A stretch of 64,000 bases of DNA, taken from NCBI GenBank assembly GCA_965262565.1, contig CBDHFQ010000004.1:124001-188000 (forward strand), read 5' to 3'. This stretch comes from CBDHFQ01 sp965262565 (GTDB lineage Bacteria; Bacteroidota; Bacteroidia; J057). The notes under the pieces are model-generated. The model saw only the letters and a list, made by a program, of their open reading frames with translations. It had not been told where the DNA came from and did no database searches. The translations under genes and the position numbers were made by a program. This document shows, piece after piece, positions 28,264-36,588 of this stretch (the stretch's first letter is position 1; every line of letters starts with the position of its first letter).

Positions 28264-28785
28264 GTTTAGAGCTATTTTTTTTAAGCGATTCTTTCATTAA
28301 TTTTTTCTCAAGAAAAAGAATGGATACACATTTATATTAGAATATAATCCTAACAAGGATAATGAATACATTTTCTAGGTTTATCTCGAATATGAGTTAA
28401 ATCACTCAAACGTAATTAAGCAGATTCTGAATAAAATGAGACAAGTTCATTTTATTAACATTTGTTAAACGGTTTTTCAGTTTCTCCTTCATAGCTTCGC
28501 AGAATGATGAAATAACTCCTTGTTATTTTTATTTTGACTCAAGAAGAAGAAATGAAATTATACCTTAGGGTGTCGTTGGGAATAATCAAGCTATTTTATT
28601 ATAAGGATTTATTTGCTGGTTGGTATATGTATAGATATCCTAATGTTAACTAACATTGAAATATTGGGGAATAGATATTGGAAATTTTTAGAAAGAATTA
28701 AAAAAAGAGGAAAAGTTAATTTTACACGTAAAGAGAATTTATTTTTGCTACTTCGGAGTGTAGAATAATATTAAGGTGTTCTGCC
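28264..28785 (+). other. AT-rich intergenic region with two palindromes
   Basis: No gene is supported here. It contains TTAACATTTGTTAA (28455-28468) and AATGTTAACTAACATT (28642-28657), two palindromes sharing TGTTAA/TTAACA half-sites. A TATTTTTG match to the -7 consensus (28740-28747) precedes the cyclase start by 38 bp. It is the likely regulatory region of the cyclase gene. Confidence 0.4.
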
Positions 28786-29862
28786 ATGGTAAAAAACAAT
28801 CTCACATCAATCCTCTTTTTCTACTTGAAAATCATCCTGACCTGGATTGTTGCAATTTGGTTCTTCGCCTTCCTTCGCAATTACGGAGCTGATCCTCGGG
28901 AGGTAGCAAAGCTCTTTAGAGGACTTAATCCTGGACAAAGATTGATGATCATTTTTCTGGTAGGTGGAGTGGCGGGAATCATGTATGCCAGCGTGGAATT
29001 ACTCTTTGATCGTCCTTATTTTCAAAGGCACTCTTATGGACGGATCATCATAGGAAAGCTAATTCTTCTGTTTTTTACGGTTAAGATATTGATGGCTATA
29101 GCATTAACTATTTCCAATGCGTTCTTAAATGCTGGTATGGAACGAACAGAGATCATCCAAATCCTTAGAAGTAAAGTGTATTTGGTTGTTTTTGTGTACT
29201 TTTTGTTTGTTGCAAGTTTAATCTCCTTCGTTAGGATGGTCAGCCTGAAGTTCGGACCAGGTATCCTCTGGAATATGTTTATCGGCAGATATCGAAATCC
29301 TCGGGAAGAACTTCGTGTGTTTATGTTTCTTGACCTCAAATCTTCAACAACCATCGCAGAAAAACTGGGACACATCCAATTCAGCCGCCTCATCCAAAAT
29401 TGCTTCGCCGATCTCACTCCAGTAGTTTCTAAGCACAAAGTAGAAATTTATCAGTATGTGGGGGATGAAGCTGTGTTGAGTTGGCCTTTAGAAAGTGGCT
29501 TTGAAAACAATCAATGTATCCACTGCTACTTCGACTATATGGGAGTCTTAATGGCAAAATCTGATTATTATGAAAAAACTTATGGATTACAGCCCTTTTT
29601 TAAAGCGGGAATTCACCTTGGAGAAGTAATTGTAGCAGAAGTAGGACTGATCAAAAGAGAAATTGCCTATCATGGGGATGTGATGAATACTACTGCCCGT
29701 ATTCAGAGCCGGTGTAACGAGTTACAACAGCAATTACTGGTTTCTGATCAGGTATTGCAATATTTAAAGCCTGATGAACAAATTCAAAGCCAGCGTTTAG
29801 GAGAAGAGTTACTCAAAGGCAAAAAAAAGACAGTGACTATTTATGGGGTGACCAGGATTTAA
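28786..29862 (+). CDS. Membrane-bound class III adenylate/guanylate cyclase
   Basis: 358 residues. Four hydrophobic helices occupy about 8-30, 50-75, 86-112 and 128-150, followed by a class III cyclase domain from about 178. Metal-binding Asp residues sit in FMFLDLKSST and YQYVGDEAVLSW. FKAGIHLGEVIVAEVG and AYHGDVMNTTARIQ give the dimer-interface and transition-state Asn/Arg region. It should make cAMP (or cGMP) at the inner membrane. No sensor domain is visible besides the membrane part. A decayed piece of a second cyclase lies 2 kb downstream. Confidence 0.92.
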   Translation: MVKNNLTSILFFYLKIILTWIVAIWFFAFLRNYGADPREVAKLFRGLNPGQRLMIIFLVGGVAGIMYASVELLFDRPYFQRHSYGRIIIGKLILLFFTVKILMAIALTISNAFLNAGMERTEIIQILRSKVYLVVFVYFLFVASLISFVRMVSLKFGPGILWNMFIGRYRNPREELRVFMFLDLKSSTTIAEKLGHIQFSRLIQNCFADLTPVVSKHKVEIYQYVGDEAVLSWPLESGFENNQCIHCYFDYMGVLMAKSDYYEKTYGLQPFFKAGIHLGEVIVAEVGLIKREIAYHGDVMNTTARIQSRCNELQQQLLVSDQVLQYLKPDEQIQSQRLGEELLKGKKKTVTIYGVTRI

Positions 29863-30048
29863 GAGACCAAATTACATCATGAAACCAGAAACGAACATTA
29901 TTGAGGATTATTGCTCAATTATAGATAAACGGAGCGATTTCTAACACTGGCCTCAATACCTGGAATTCATATCCTGGAAATATTCAGATTAAGGTTCTTA
30001 GCTAATTATAAACTTCAGCAAGTTGAGAAAATAGATAATGAACGAACA

Positions 30049-31884
30049 ATGAAATTACTACTTACTATTAATTTAGTTTTCCTAAGCTCTGTTCTTTGTG
30101 CTCAGTTGAGATTTAATACACTTAGCTTCAAGAAAGAAAAAAGTGTTTCAGTGAATATTTCTGATATAGTGGAAGCGTACAAACCAGAGATAAGATATCT
30201 TGAACCAGTATTTCCAGGCGGCCAAGCCAGAAAGATTAATTTAAATGCAAAGAAAAAGCTTGTTGAGCAAATATATCCAAGAATACCTTTGGGAAGCTTT
30301 ACCCCCAGGAATGATGCTGCTCCATTTCCATTAATAATAAAATCTTTTGAGGGTAACTCAGGAAATGGTTCCCCTTTGGATAATCACGTAGCTGTATCTG
30401 AAGATGGACAAATTGTGTCAATTATTAACTTCAATATTTCTGTTTTTGATCAAAATGGATCAATGCTTCTAGATAGGAATTTGAATGACTTTACTGCCTC
30501 TCTACGAGATAATGAATTTAGGTATGACCCTAAGGTAATATATGATTCGGTCTTTGATCGATTTATAATGGTAATGATATCAGGGTTTGAATGCAATAAT
30601 TCATCCGTCATAATTGCATTCAGCCAGACAAATGATGCCACTGGCAATTGGAATTTGTATCAAATTGACGGGTGCCCTCTGGATGATGAGACATGGGCAG
30701 ATTATCCAATGATTAGCGACACTGATAACGAACTTATATTAACTGTTAATCAAATAGAGAATTCTGGTACCTGGAAAGATAATTTTGAGGAGTCTTTAAT
30801 ATGGCGAATTGAAAAGGAAAGTGGGTATTCAGGAAACGATCTAGAAATTCAATTATTTTCGAATATTGAATACAATGGACGAACTATCAGAAATATCTGT
30901 CCAGTGAAAAATGGCTTTAATTCTCCAAATGACGACGTTTATTTCCTATCGAATAAAGCGTTGGATATACGGAATGATTCTATTTGGATCATTGAGCTGA
31001 AAAATCTTCATATAGACTCATTAGCAACGTTAAAGATTGATGTAAGGAAATCCGATACTCCTTATGGCCTCCCTCCAAATGCCATGCAACCGGGAGGGAG
31101 CCTCCAAACTAATGATGCAAGAATCCTTGATGCTATTATAGTGGATGATTGGATTCAATTTGTTTCCACATCTATTGATACACTTACTGGACAATCGGCT
31201 ATATATCATGGGGTTATCAATAAGCTCAACAGTACAAGAGATATATCGGCTCAAATCTTATCTGGTGATACGGAATATGCATTCCCATCTATTGCATTTA
31301 CTGGAGAATATCTAAATGATAGCGATGTAATTATTTTAGCCTCTCATTCAAGTAGCACAAGAAATCCAGGATTATCTTGTTTATATGTAGATAGTGAGGG
31401 AAATTATTCGGACTGGCTTACGATTAAGGAGGGAGAAGGAACAATTACTAAATTCAGCAATACCGTACGTTGGGGAGATTATACAGCCTCTCAGCGTTTG
31501 TCTACTCCAGGTCATGTATTTGTTACTTCCTCGTATGGGAAAAGCGATAGTACATATGGTACTTTCTTAGCAGAGTTAGCGTCGCCTGGATTGACCGTTG
31601 GAACCACAGCACCTGAAAGAATTGATTTAATGACTAAAAAATATCCTAATCCTTCCAAGGATATAGTTAATATTCAATTTTATACTCCTCTGATAGAACG
31701 ACAAAAAATAGCTTTGTATGATTTTCAAGGAAGGTTGGTTAAGTTATTTCATGAGGGTAAACCCAAAAAAACTGGACCGACAGAGTTTATTTTTAGTACC
31801 GAATCGCTTTCCAAAGGAGTATATTATTTAGTGATTATTGGAGATGGGCAATTGTTAGTAAGTGAAAAAATTGTTGCTTATTGA
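30049..31884 (+). CDS. Type IX-secreted protein with C-terminal sorting domain
   Basis: 611 residues. Signal peptide MKLLLTINLVFLSSVLCAQ; a large central beta-rich region with aspartate-rich stretches (SPLDNHVAVSEDGQIVSIIN, DDETWADYPMISDTDNELIL) that reads like a six- or seven-bladed propeller; then the type A sorting domain from about 530 (KKYPNPSKDIVNIQF, IALYDFQGRLVKLF, LSKGVYYLVIIGDG). The sorting domain marks it as cargo of the PorU/PorV system. Function of the mature protein is unknown. It lies between the intact cyclase and the cyclase fragment. Confidence 0.88.
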   Translation: MKLLLTINLVFLSSVLCAQLRFNTLSFKKEKSVSVNISDIVEAYKPEIRYLEPVFPGGQARKINLNAKKKLVEQIYPRIPLGSFTPRNDAAPFPLIIKSFEGNSGNGSPLDNHVAVSEDGQIVSIINFNISVFDQNGSMLLDRNLNDFTASLRDNEFRYDPKVIYDSVFDRFIMVMISGFECNNSSVIIAFSQTNDATGNWNLYQIDGCPLDDETWADYPMISDTDNELILTVNQIENSGTWKDNFEESLIWRIEKESGYSGNDLEIQLFSNIEYNGRTIRNICPVKNGFNSPNDDVYFLSNKALDIRNDSIWIIELKNLHIDSLATLKIDVRKSDTPYGLPPNAMQPGGSLQTNDARILDAIIVDDWIQFVSTSIDTLTGQSAIYHGVINKLNSTRDISAQILSGDTEYAFPSIAFTGEYLNDSDVIILASHSSSTRNPGLSCLYVDSEGNYSDWLTIKEGEGTITKFSNTVRWGDYTASQRLSTPGHVFVTSSYGKSDSTYGTFLAELASPGLTVGTTAPERIDLMTKKYPNPSKDIVNIQFYTPLIERQKIALYDFQGRLVKLFHEGKPKKTGPTEFIFSTESLSKGVYYLVIIGDGQLLVSEKIVAY

Positions 31885-31922
31885 ATTGGGATATTCGAAT
31901 TCGGCGTATTAATCCAACTTAA

Positions 31923-32055
31923 TGTAGATTTAAGTTAGTGCCAGTAATACTCTGGAAGATGTTTATTGGTGAATATCTGAACTCTCAGAAAGAACTGAGA
32001 GTACTTATGTTTCTCGATCTTAAATTATTCATAAAGATCATAGAAAAAAGTTGAC
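31923..32055 (+). pseudogene. Fragment of a class III cyclase gene
   Basis: Translated in frame from 31923, this reads RFKLVPVILWKMFIGEY, then LNSQKELRVLMFLDLK, then a stop at 32053-32055. It aligns without gaps to the membrane/cyclase junction of the intact cyclase (SLKFGPGILWNMFIGRY, RNPREELRVFMFLDLK, including the first metal Asp). A stop codon directly precedes the segment and no start is present. It is a relic of a second, diverged copy. Confidence 0.75.
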
Positions 32056-32389
32056 ACCTACACCTATCACTAAGTCAAATATCTGCTAAAAATTATTCTT
32101 CATCTTATCTTAAATAGTTTTGTGGGTTAATATGCTGTTATGAATGAAAAAATAGGTAAAGGACTTAATGCTAGGTATCTATTTACTATTTGATTGGTTT
32201 TTCAAAAAATCATTGATCTGATCGTACTCCTCCATTCCCTTTTTAGTTAGGTAAGGTAAAATCATATACCATGTCATATCCACCATATCTATTGGTTGTT
32301 GGTATATGAGGTCAGGGGAGATAATCTTACTTTGTATGTTCCAAAAGACAGCTATTGTCCACACATTATGTGTCAATTGGAACGCTTAC
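32056..32389. other. Decayed intergenic DNA between two gene fragments
   Basis: No convincing gene. A TAGTTTTG (32115-32122) matches the -7 consensus but leads only to a 17-codon frame. A 65-residue minus-strand frame (32179-32376) contains WYMILPYLTKKGMEEYDQIN, which may be the end of another lost gene, but I recognise no family. Confidence 0.4.
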
Positions 32390-32585
32390 CTCTTTCCGTA
32401 GTGCTCCTATGACCGTGAACTGGGGCTTAGATGATCCTGTGGTTCTTGGACCTATGGCAGATCGTATCAAAGCATGGCGACCTCAAACTACCTTATTCAA
32501 GCTGGAAGGAGTGGGGCATTGGCCAGCCATTGAGGCACCTGACTTTATAGCCAAAGTAATAAACTTCATGCTTCCTAGTGAATAA
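32390..32585 (+). pseudogene. C-terminal fragment of an alpha/beta hydrolase
   Basis: The frame reads SAPMTVNWGLDDPVVLGPMA, then TTLFKLEGVGHWPAIEAPDF and a VINFML end with a stop at 32585. This is the last third of an alpha/beta hydrolase: the WGxxDP loop with the acid and the GxGHWPxxEAP loop with the catalytic His. The nucleophile half is missing and no proper start exists (only a TTG upstream), so it is a gene remnant. Confidence 0.75.
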
Positions 32586-32725
32586 ACTTATGGGGTAGTA
32601 GAAAACCCAATTTATACTGCTCCACTAAAACAACAAAAAATAGCTTCTCAGTTCATTTCTTATCTTTTGTTAACATGATTTCTTTTTGGATTAACATAAT
32701 TTTGAAGTGTATAATTTTATCAATA

Positions 32726-33103
32726 ATGACCCTAAAAAGCCTACAGCCACTCCTTTTTTCTCTTTTGATGCTGTTGATAAGCTGCAGCCAACAAGTTCCT
32801 GACTACATTTTATCAGAAGAGATACCTCCCATTGACAAAACGAGGAAAGCAAAAATGCTCTCTGCTTTCTTTGGCTTAGATAATGGGCTGACTCCTAATT
32901 CAAGATTAATTTGGAGAAAAGCTCCAGGAAAAGACGGCATGCCCATTGTCTTTTCGCATGAAATCGATCCTCAATTCTTGGATGCTTCAGATTTTCAAAT
33001 TAAGACACAGAAAGGGGAAATATTAGGTGTCGAATTTGTGTCTTATAAACCTGCAGTTGAAGAATTTGAACTAAGGACACTCGGGAAGTCTCATCAGGCA
33101 TAA
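32726..33103 (+). CDS. Lipoprotein sharing a domain with the 1013-residue cargo protein (possibly truncated)
   Basis: 125 residues; lipoprotein signal with lipobox LISC (MTLKSLQPLLFSLLMLLISC). The mature part KAKMLSAFFGLDNGLT, GKDGMPIVFSHEIDP, LDASDFQIKTQKGEILGVEF matches the N-terminal domain of the protein at 36589-39630 (KILSAGLGF, LDGLPIVFSWPV, IDLTDFQFTLNTGEIIRPL). It stops soon after that match, where the long protein continues, so it may be a truncated or frameshifted copy. It stands at the head of a same-strand run of exported proteins. ATG 32726 is chosen because it starts the signal peptide. Confidence 0.65.
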   Translation: MTLKSLQPLLFSLLMLLISCSQQVPDYILSEEIPPIDKTRKAKMLSAFFGLDNGLTPNSRLIWRKAPGKDGMPIVFSHEIDPQFLDASDFQIKTQKGEILGVEFVSYKPAVEEFELRTLGKSHQA

Positions 33104-33185
33104 AATGTTAAAGAGTTATTTAAAAATATCATTCCTAAAGAATTAAATGCTTTACAAAATTATGGTTAACACAAAATATGATAAA

Positions 33186-33824
33186 ATGAATAAACTAATT
33201 CTTTTCGTATTAATGATTATGTTTTTGAGCAACAGCTACGCTCAGAAATTCATAAGCTCTCATACCGTTGGAGATGGGACAAAAACATACGCTAAAATAT
33301 TGGTTGTAGTCAAAGCAAAAAATGCCAATCATAGAATGGAATTGGAAGATGATATCGCCGAGAGATTGAAGAAAAAAAATATAAATGCAGTGCCTTCTTA
33401 TATCCGTTTGCCAAAAGAACTCCTTAAAACAAAAGGGAATGATGAAAAAGCACTTGAAGCATTTGTATCAACTCTTAGAGAAAATAATTTTGAGGGAATA
33501 CTTGTAACAAGTTTGGTTAAGGCTAGCCAATCTGTAGAATACAATCCTGGCGAATATTACACGACTAGAGTACCTGTGCGTTATGGCAGATTTGGTAGGT
33601 ATTATGGTACCACTAGAGTCGGAGTCTATGAGCCAGGCTCTGTAGAAAGGCATAAAAATCTGGTTATGGAATCCCTTTTATATGATCTGCGCGGGTCTTC
33701 TAAGGAAAATAGCCTCCATTGGATAGGTAAAATCGAAGTAACAGATCCTAGCAGCGTTGATAAGGCAACCGATAAATACGCAAAAACGGTAGTCAAAAAA
33801 TTGGTTAAAGAAGCTATTGAGTAG
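33186..33824 (+). CDS. Small secreted or periplasmic protein, DUF4136-like
   Basis: 212 residues with signal peptide MNKLILFVLMIMFLSNSYAQ. The mature protein alternates helix and strand (AKILVVVKAKNANHRMELED, DDIAERLKKKNINAVPSYI, NFEGILVTSLVKASQSVEY). A Tyr/Arg/Gly-rich loop follows (YYTTRVPVRYGRFGRYYGTT), then a C-terminal helix. This layout resembles Bacteroidota DUF4136-type periplasmic proteins that end in KxVKKLVKEA-like helices. No catalytic motif. ATG 33186 starts the signal peptide; longer starts do not. Confidence 0.65.
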   Translation: MNKLILFVLMIMFLSNSYAQKFISSHTVGDGTKTYAKILVVVKAKNANHRMELEDDIAERLKKKNINAVPSYIRLPKELLKTKGNDEKALEAFVSTLRENNFEGILVTSLVKASQSVEYNPGEYYTTRVPVRYGRFGRYYGTTRVGVYEPGSVERHKNLVMESLLYDLRGSSKENSLHWIGKIEVTDPSSVDKATDKYAKTVVKKLVKEAIE

Positions 33825-33889
33825 CTTATAGCGCATTAGGGAACCTTGTGTTTGCGCGATGTTACAAATATGAGTTTACCGAAAATAAT

Positions 33890-34600
33890 ATGAAACAATT
33901 TACTTTTATTCTTCTGGTATTGGTGGTAATGCAGCCGGTATTTGCCCAAGAAAAGCAGAATCCCAAATTTTATGTTGGTTTATCTTTCGGCACAAGTTTT
34001 TCTATAGGAGATTTTGCCGATACGGATATCAGAAATCTCGATGCTGGATTTGCAGATAGAGGACGAAAGTTTGATGTATATGGAGGATTTTTCTTAAATG
34101 AGAAACTAACTTTTACCACTAATCTTAGATATCAGTCATTCGAGACTGAGGTTGAGGATATTATCGAGTTGTTTAAAACCGATAATCCTGGAGTCGAATT
34201 TATAGGGAGTACGGAAGATTGGCAGGCATATTACTTGTTAGTCGGACTTGCTTATCAAATAAATATCGGCCCTAGATTTGATTTCTATCCTCGAATAGGA
34301 ATAGGCCCCTTAGTGGCTACTAATCCTGGAATAACAGTTAATGCGCCTGATGCTGTTATTACAAACAACTTTGAACGAAGCTCGGATACAGGAGCCGGGT
34401 TAGGATATGAAGTTGGGATCGGTTTTCAAACTGAATTAGGTAAGCACTTTATGCTGCTACCGACGTTCACCTTCAGCGGAGGATTTGTTACGATTAATGA
34501 TGTCACTACTACAACTGATAATGTTGTCGTTATAAGTGATTATCAGCCGATCATTCAGTCCTTCAATTTAGGGATATCAGTAGGATACAGATTTTATTAA
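33890..34600 (+). CDS. Outer-membrane beta-barrel protein
   Basis: 236 residues: signal peptide MKQFTFILLVLVVMQPVFAQ, then alternating amphipathic strands (FYVGLSFGTSFSIGDF, KFDVYGGFFLNEKLTFTTNL, AYYLLVGLAYQINIGPRFDF, GYEVGIGFQTELGKHFMLLP) ending FNLGISVGYRFY, with an aromatic last residue as in barrel proteins. About eight strands, similar to OmpW/OprF-N or PorT-type barrels. It lies 66 bp after the small secreted protein and 21 bp before the propeller lipoprotein, so they probably form one transcript. Confidence 0.8.
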   Translation: MKQFTFILLVLVVMQPVFAQEKQNPKFYVGLSFGTSFSIGDFADTDIRNLDAGFADRGRKFDVYGGFFLNEKLTFTTNLRYQSFETEVEDIIELFKTDNPGVEFIGSTEDWQAYYLLVGLAYQINIGPRFDFYPRIGIGPLVATNPGITVNAPDAVITNNFERSSDTGAGLGYEVGIGFQTELGKHFMLLPTFTFSGGFVTINDVTTTTDNVVVISDYQPIIQSFNLGISVGYRFY

Positions 34601-34621
34601 CCCACAATAAAAATCAAAAAG

Positions 34622-36058
34622 ATGAAATTTATTTTTGTATTTTGCATTTTTTGGGTATTTATTATAATAAGTTGTGAAAACGGTGATGAGGAGACCCCCG
34701 GTCCCGTGACGCCAAACACATCAGGGGTATTCAACACTGTGAATGCTACCGAACACGCAGATGTCGGTCGAAGCCACGTTTTTACAGAAGCTACTTTTGG
34801 TGGAAGTTTGGACCCGGATATTGAAAATGAAACAAATGTCCGTCCTGCTCCCGGTTTTTATCCCGGGACCTACAATGTAGTAACGCGCAATCCTGATGAA
34901 GTATTTGTTTATTATGGTGTCTATGGTGATGTGCCTGGTTCGACAGGCCCCGCAGTAGCTCGCCTCGATGCGAATACGCTAGCAGAAGTGTGGAATACAC
35001 AATTGGCTGTCTATGAAAATGAAACGGCATGGAACTACCCGGGGGTAATAGGCATGCATGGTAATGGCTCACTTATTGTGGTTTCCGGAAACACAATCGC
35101 TAGTATTAATCCTGATAATGGTGAAATTAATAAACAAGTAAATTTACCTCAAGAAGACCCTGTCAACGCCAGTTACAACGGGTTTATAACTACCTCAGAC
35201 GGTACTATTTTTGTCAAGGCATTATTCCGTTCATGTTCAGATCCCGGAGGTCTTGCCTTAGCTACTTGTTTGGATGTATCACAAACGCAAACACTATTGG
35301 CGATTGACCCCAATTCACTAGAAATCATTACTGAAGTACAATTACCTGACTTTGCCACCGGTCGTATGCCTGTGGGAACTCACAATGGGCAGGACTATAT
35401 CTATTTACCAGGAGTTGAGAGTTTATACAGATATAGTTGGGATGGTCAGTCCCTTGTATTTGATAGCGGTTGGGGCTTTGTGACCATAACAGAATCAGAC
35501 GATGGCACTGCATTAGCACCGAATGTTGTTGGGGATTGGGTATTTGCACAAGTCAATACGTACAACTCCACCCCTACATCGGTATGGGCTATTTCAGCGA
35601 CAAATTCACTTGAACGTCATACGTTTATACCGTTTGAAGATATTCCGACCCCAATTTCTTTTGCCGTGGCTCATGGGGCATTTGATCCTGAGAGTGGGTT
35701 ATTGTATGTGGCCGACACAGGGGCTCGCCGTGCTTCCGCCCTTTCCTTTGATCCGGAATCGGGATTTGCGCTGAAGTGGATAGAACGACACACTACCAGT
35801 GTGTTCCAACAACTTGTGGGACCAGCTGATAAGCGTGTTCTGGTTATTTCGGAATTGACAAATTTTCCTCCCACTTCGCTTCCATTGGTCGCAACAAATG
35901 AGGAAGTAGTTTTTCGAGATGCAGCTACTGGAGGAGAACTTGCACGCTCTGCGGAGTTGCCACGGATGAGTGATGGTGCCAATATTAGTCCAGGATATGG
36001 GGGACGGGTATACTACCCAGGGGTAGATGGCAAACTATATGAAATTACAGTTCAGTAA
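34622..36058 (+). CDS. Lipoprotein with PQQ/YVTN-like beta-propeller
   Basis: 478 residues, with lipobox IISC at about residue 18 followed by an acidic, proline-rich linker. The rest is made of repeated blades of the type ARLDANTLAEVWNT, ASINPDNGEINKQVNLP, LAIDPNSLEIITEVQLP, VYYPGVDGKLYEITV, as in PQQ-binding-like or YVTN surface propellers. No PQQ-enzyme tryptophan-docking motif is obvious. It follows the barrel by 21 bp. The base composition reads richer in G and C than its neighbours, which may indicate transfer. Confidence 0.75.
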   Translation: MKFIFVFCIFWVFIIISCENGDEETPGPVTPNTSGVFNTVNATEHADVGRSHVFTEATFGGSLDPDIENETNVRPAPGFYPGTYNVVTRNPDEVFVYYGVYGDVPGSTGPAVARLDANTLAEVWNTQLAVYENETAWNYPGVIGMHGNGSLIVVSGNTIASINPDNGEINKQVNLPQEDPVNASYNGFITTSDGTIFVKALFRSCSDPGGLALATCLDVSQTQTLLAIDPNSLEIITEVQLPDFATGRMPVGTHNGQDYIYLPGVESLYRYSWDGQSLVFDSGWGFVTITESDDGTALAPNVVGDWVFAQVNTYNSTPTSVWAISATNSLERHTFIPFEDIPTPISFAVAHGAFDPESGLLYVADTGARRASALSFDPESGFALKWIERHTTSVFQQLVGPADKRVLVISELTNFPPTSLPLVATNEEVVFRDAATGGELARSAELPRMSDGANISPGYGGRVYYPGVDGKLYEITVQ

Positions 36059-36103
36059 GTAATGATCATTTAACATCTTATTTAACCTCAATAAGGATAC
36101 ATT

Positions 36104-36481
36104 ATGAAAATTGGAAAACACTTCCTCGTCATATGTTGCTTATTCTTTGGAATGATTTATTCCACTACGGCTCAAAGCATTTTATCTGACGAGCAAAAAG
36201 AACAAGTATTAGAAAATGTAAGTAACTTTCTTTATGAACTCAACTTGTCAGAAAGAGATAAAGTTGCTTGCCAAGAAATTCTTGGAGACTTCTTTATAGG
36301 ATTAGTTGCGCTTAGAGCAACAAATTTTCCAGAGAACACAAATAAAAAAATTCTCAAAGCACTCATCAAAGGTAGAGATAGTCGAGTGAAAAGTTTATTA
36401 AGCACTGACCAGTACAAGGTGTACCAAGCACGTGCTAAGGAACGACGAGCCAACCTTCAAGAATTTTTGAAGCAGGGATAA
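36104..36481 (+). CDS. Small secreted helical protein of unknown function
   Basis: 125 residues: signal peptide MKIGKHFLVICCLFFGMIYS...AQ, then an all-helical mature part (DEQKEQVLENVSNFLYELNL, KILKALIKGRDSRVKSLLST, YKVYQARAKERRANLQEFLK). The KxLL..EQ-xxY-xxxRxxR end recalls periplasmic Spy/CpxP-like or DUF4890-type proteins, but this is weak. It is 45 bp after the propeller lipoprotein and precedes the large cargo protein. Confidence 0.65.
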   Translation: MKIGKHFLVICCLFFGMIYSTTAQSILSDEQKEQVLENVSNFLYELNLSERDKVACQEILGDFFIGLVALRATNFPENTNKKILKALIKGRDSRVKSLLSTDQYKVYQARAKERRANLQEFLKQG

Positions 36482-36588
36482 CAGTCCCTAAGAAAAATAA
36501 ATAGAACAAATCTTGACTATTACTTGTTAAGAGAGCCAAAGTCATAGACTTCCAATTTTTATATTGTTAAATGATTTATAACATAATT

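Noticed and set aside
32179..32376. A 65-codon minus-strand frame in the decayed region
   Set aside because: Its end (YMILPYLTKKGMEEYDQI) looks protein-like, but I recognise no family and the surroundings are gene debris; kept only as a remark.
33104..33175. Possible read-through continuation of the truncated lipoprotein (VKELFKNIIPKELNALQNYG)
   Set aside because: It does not resemble the next part of the matching cargo protein, so a simple point stop is not supported.
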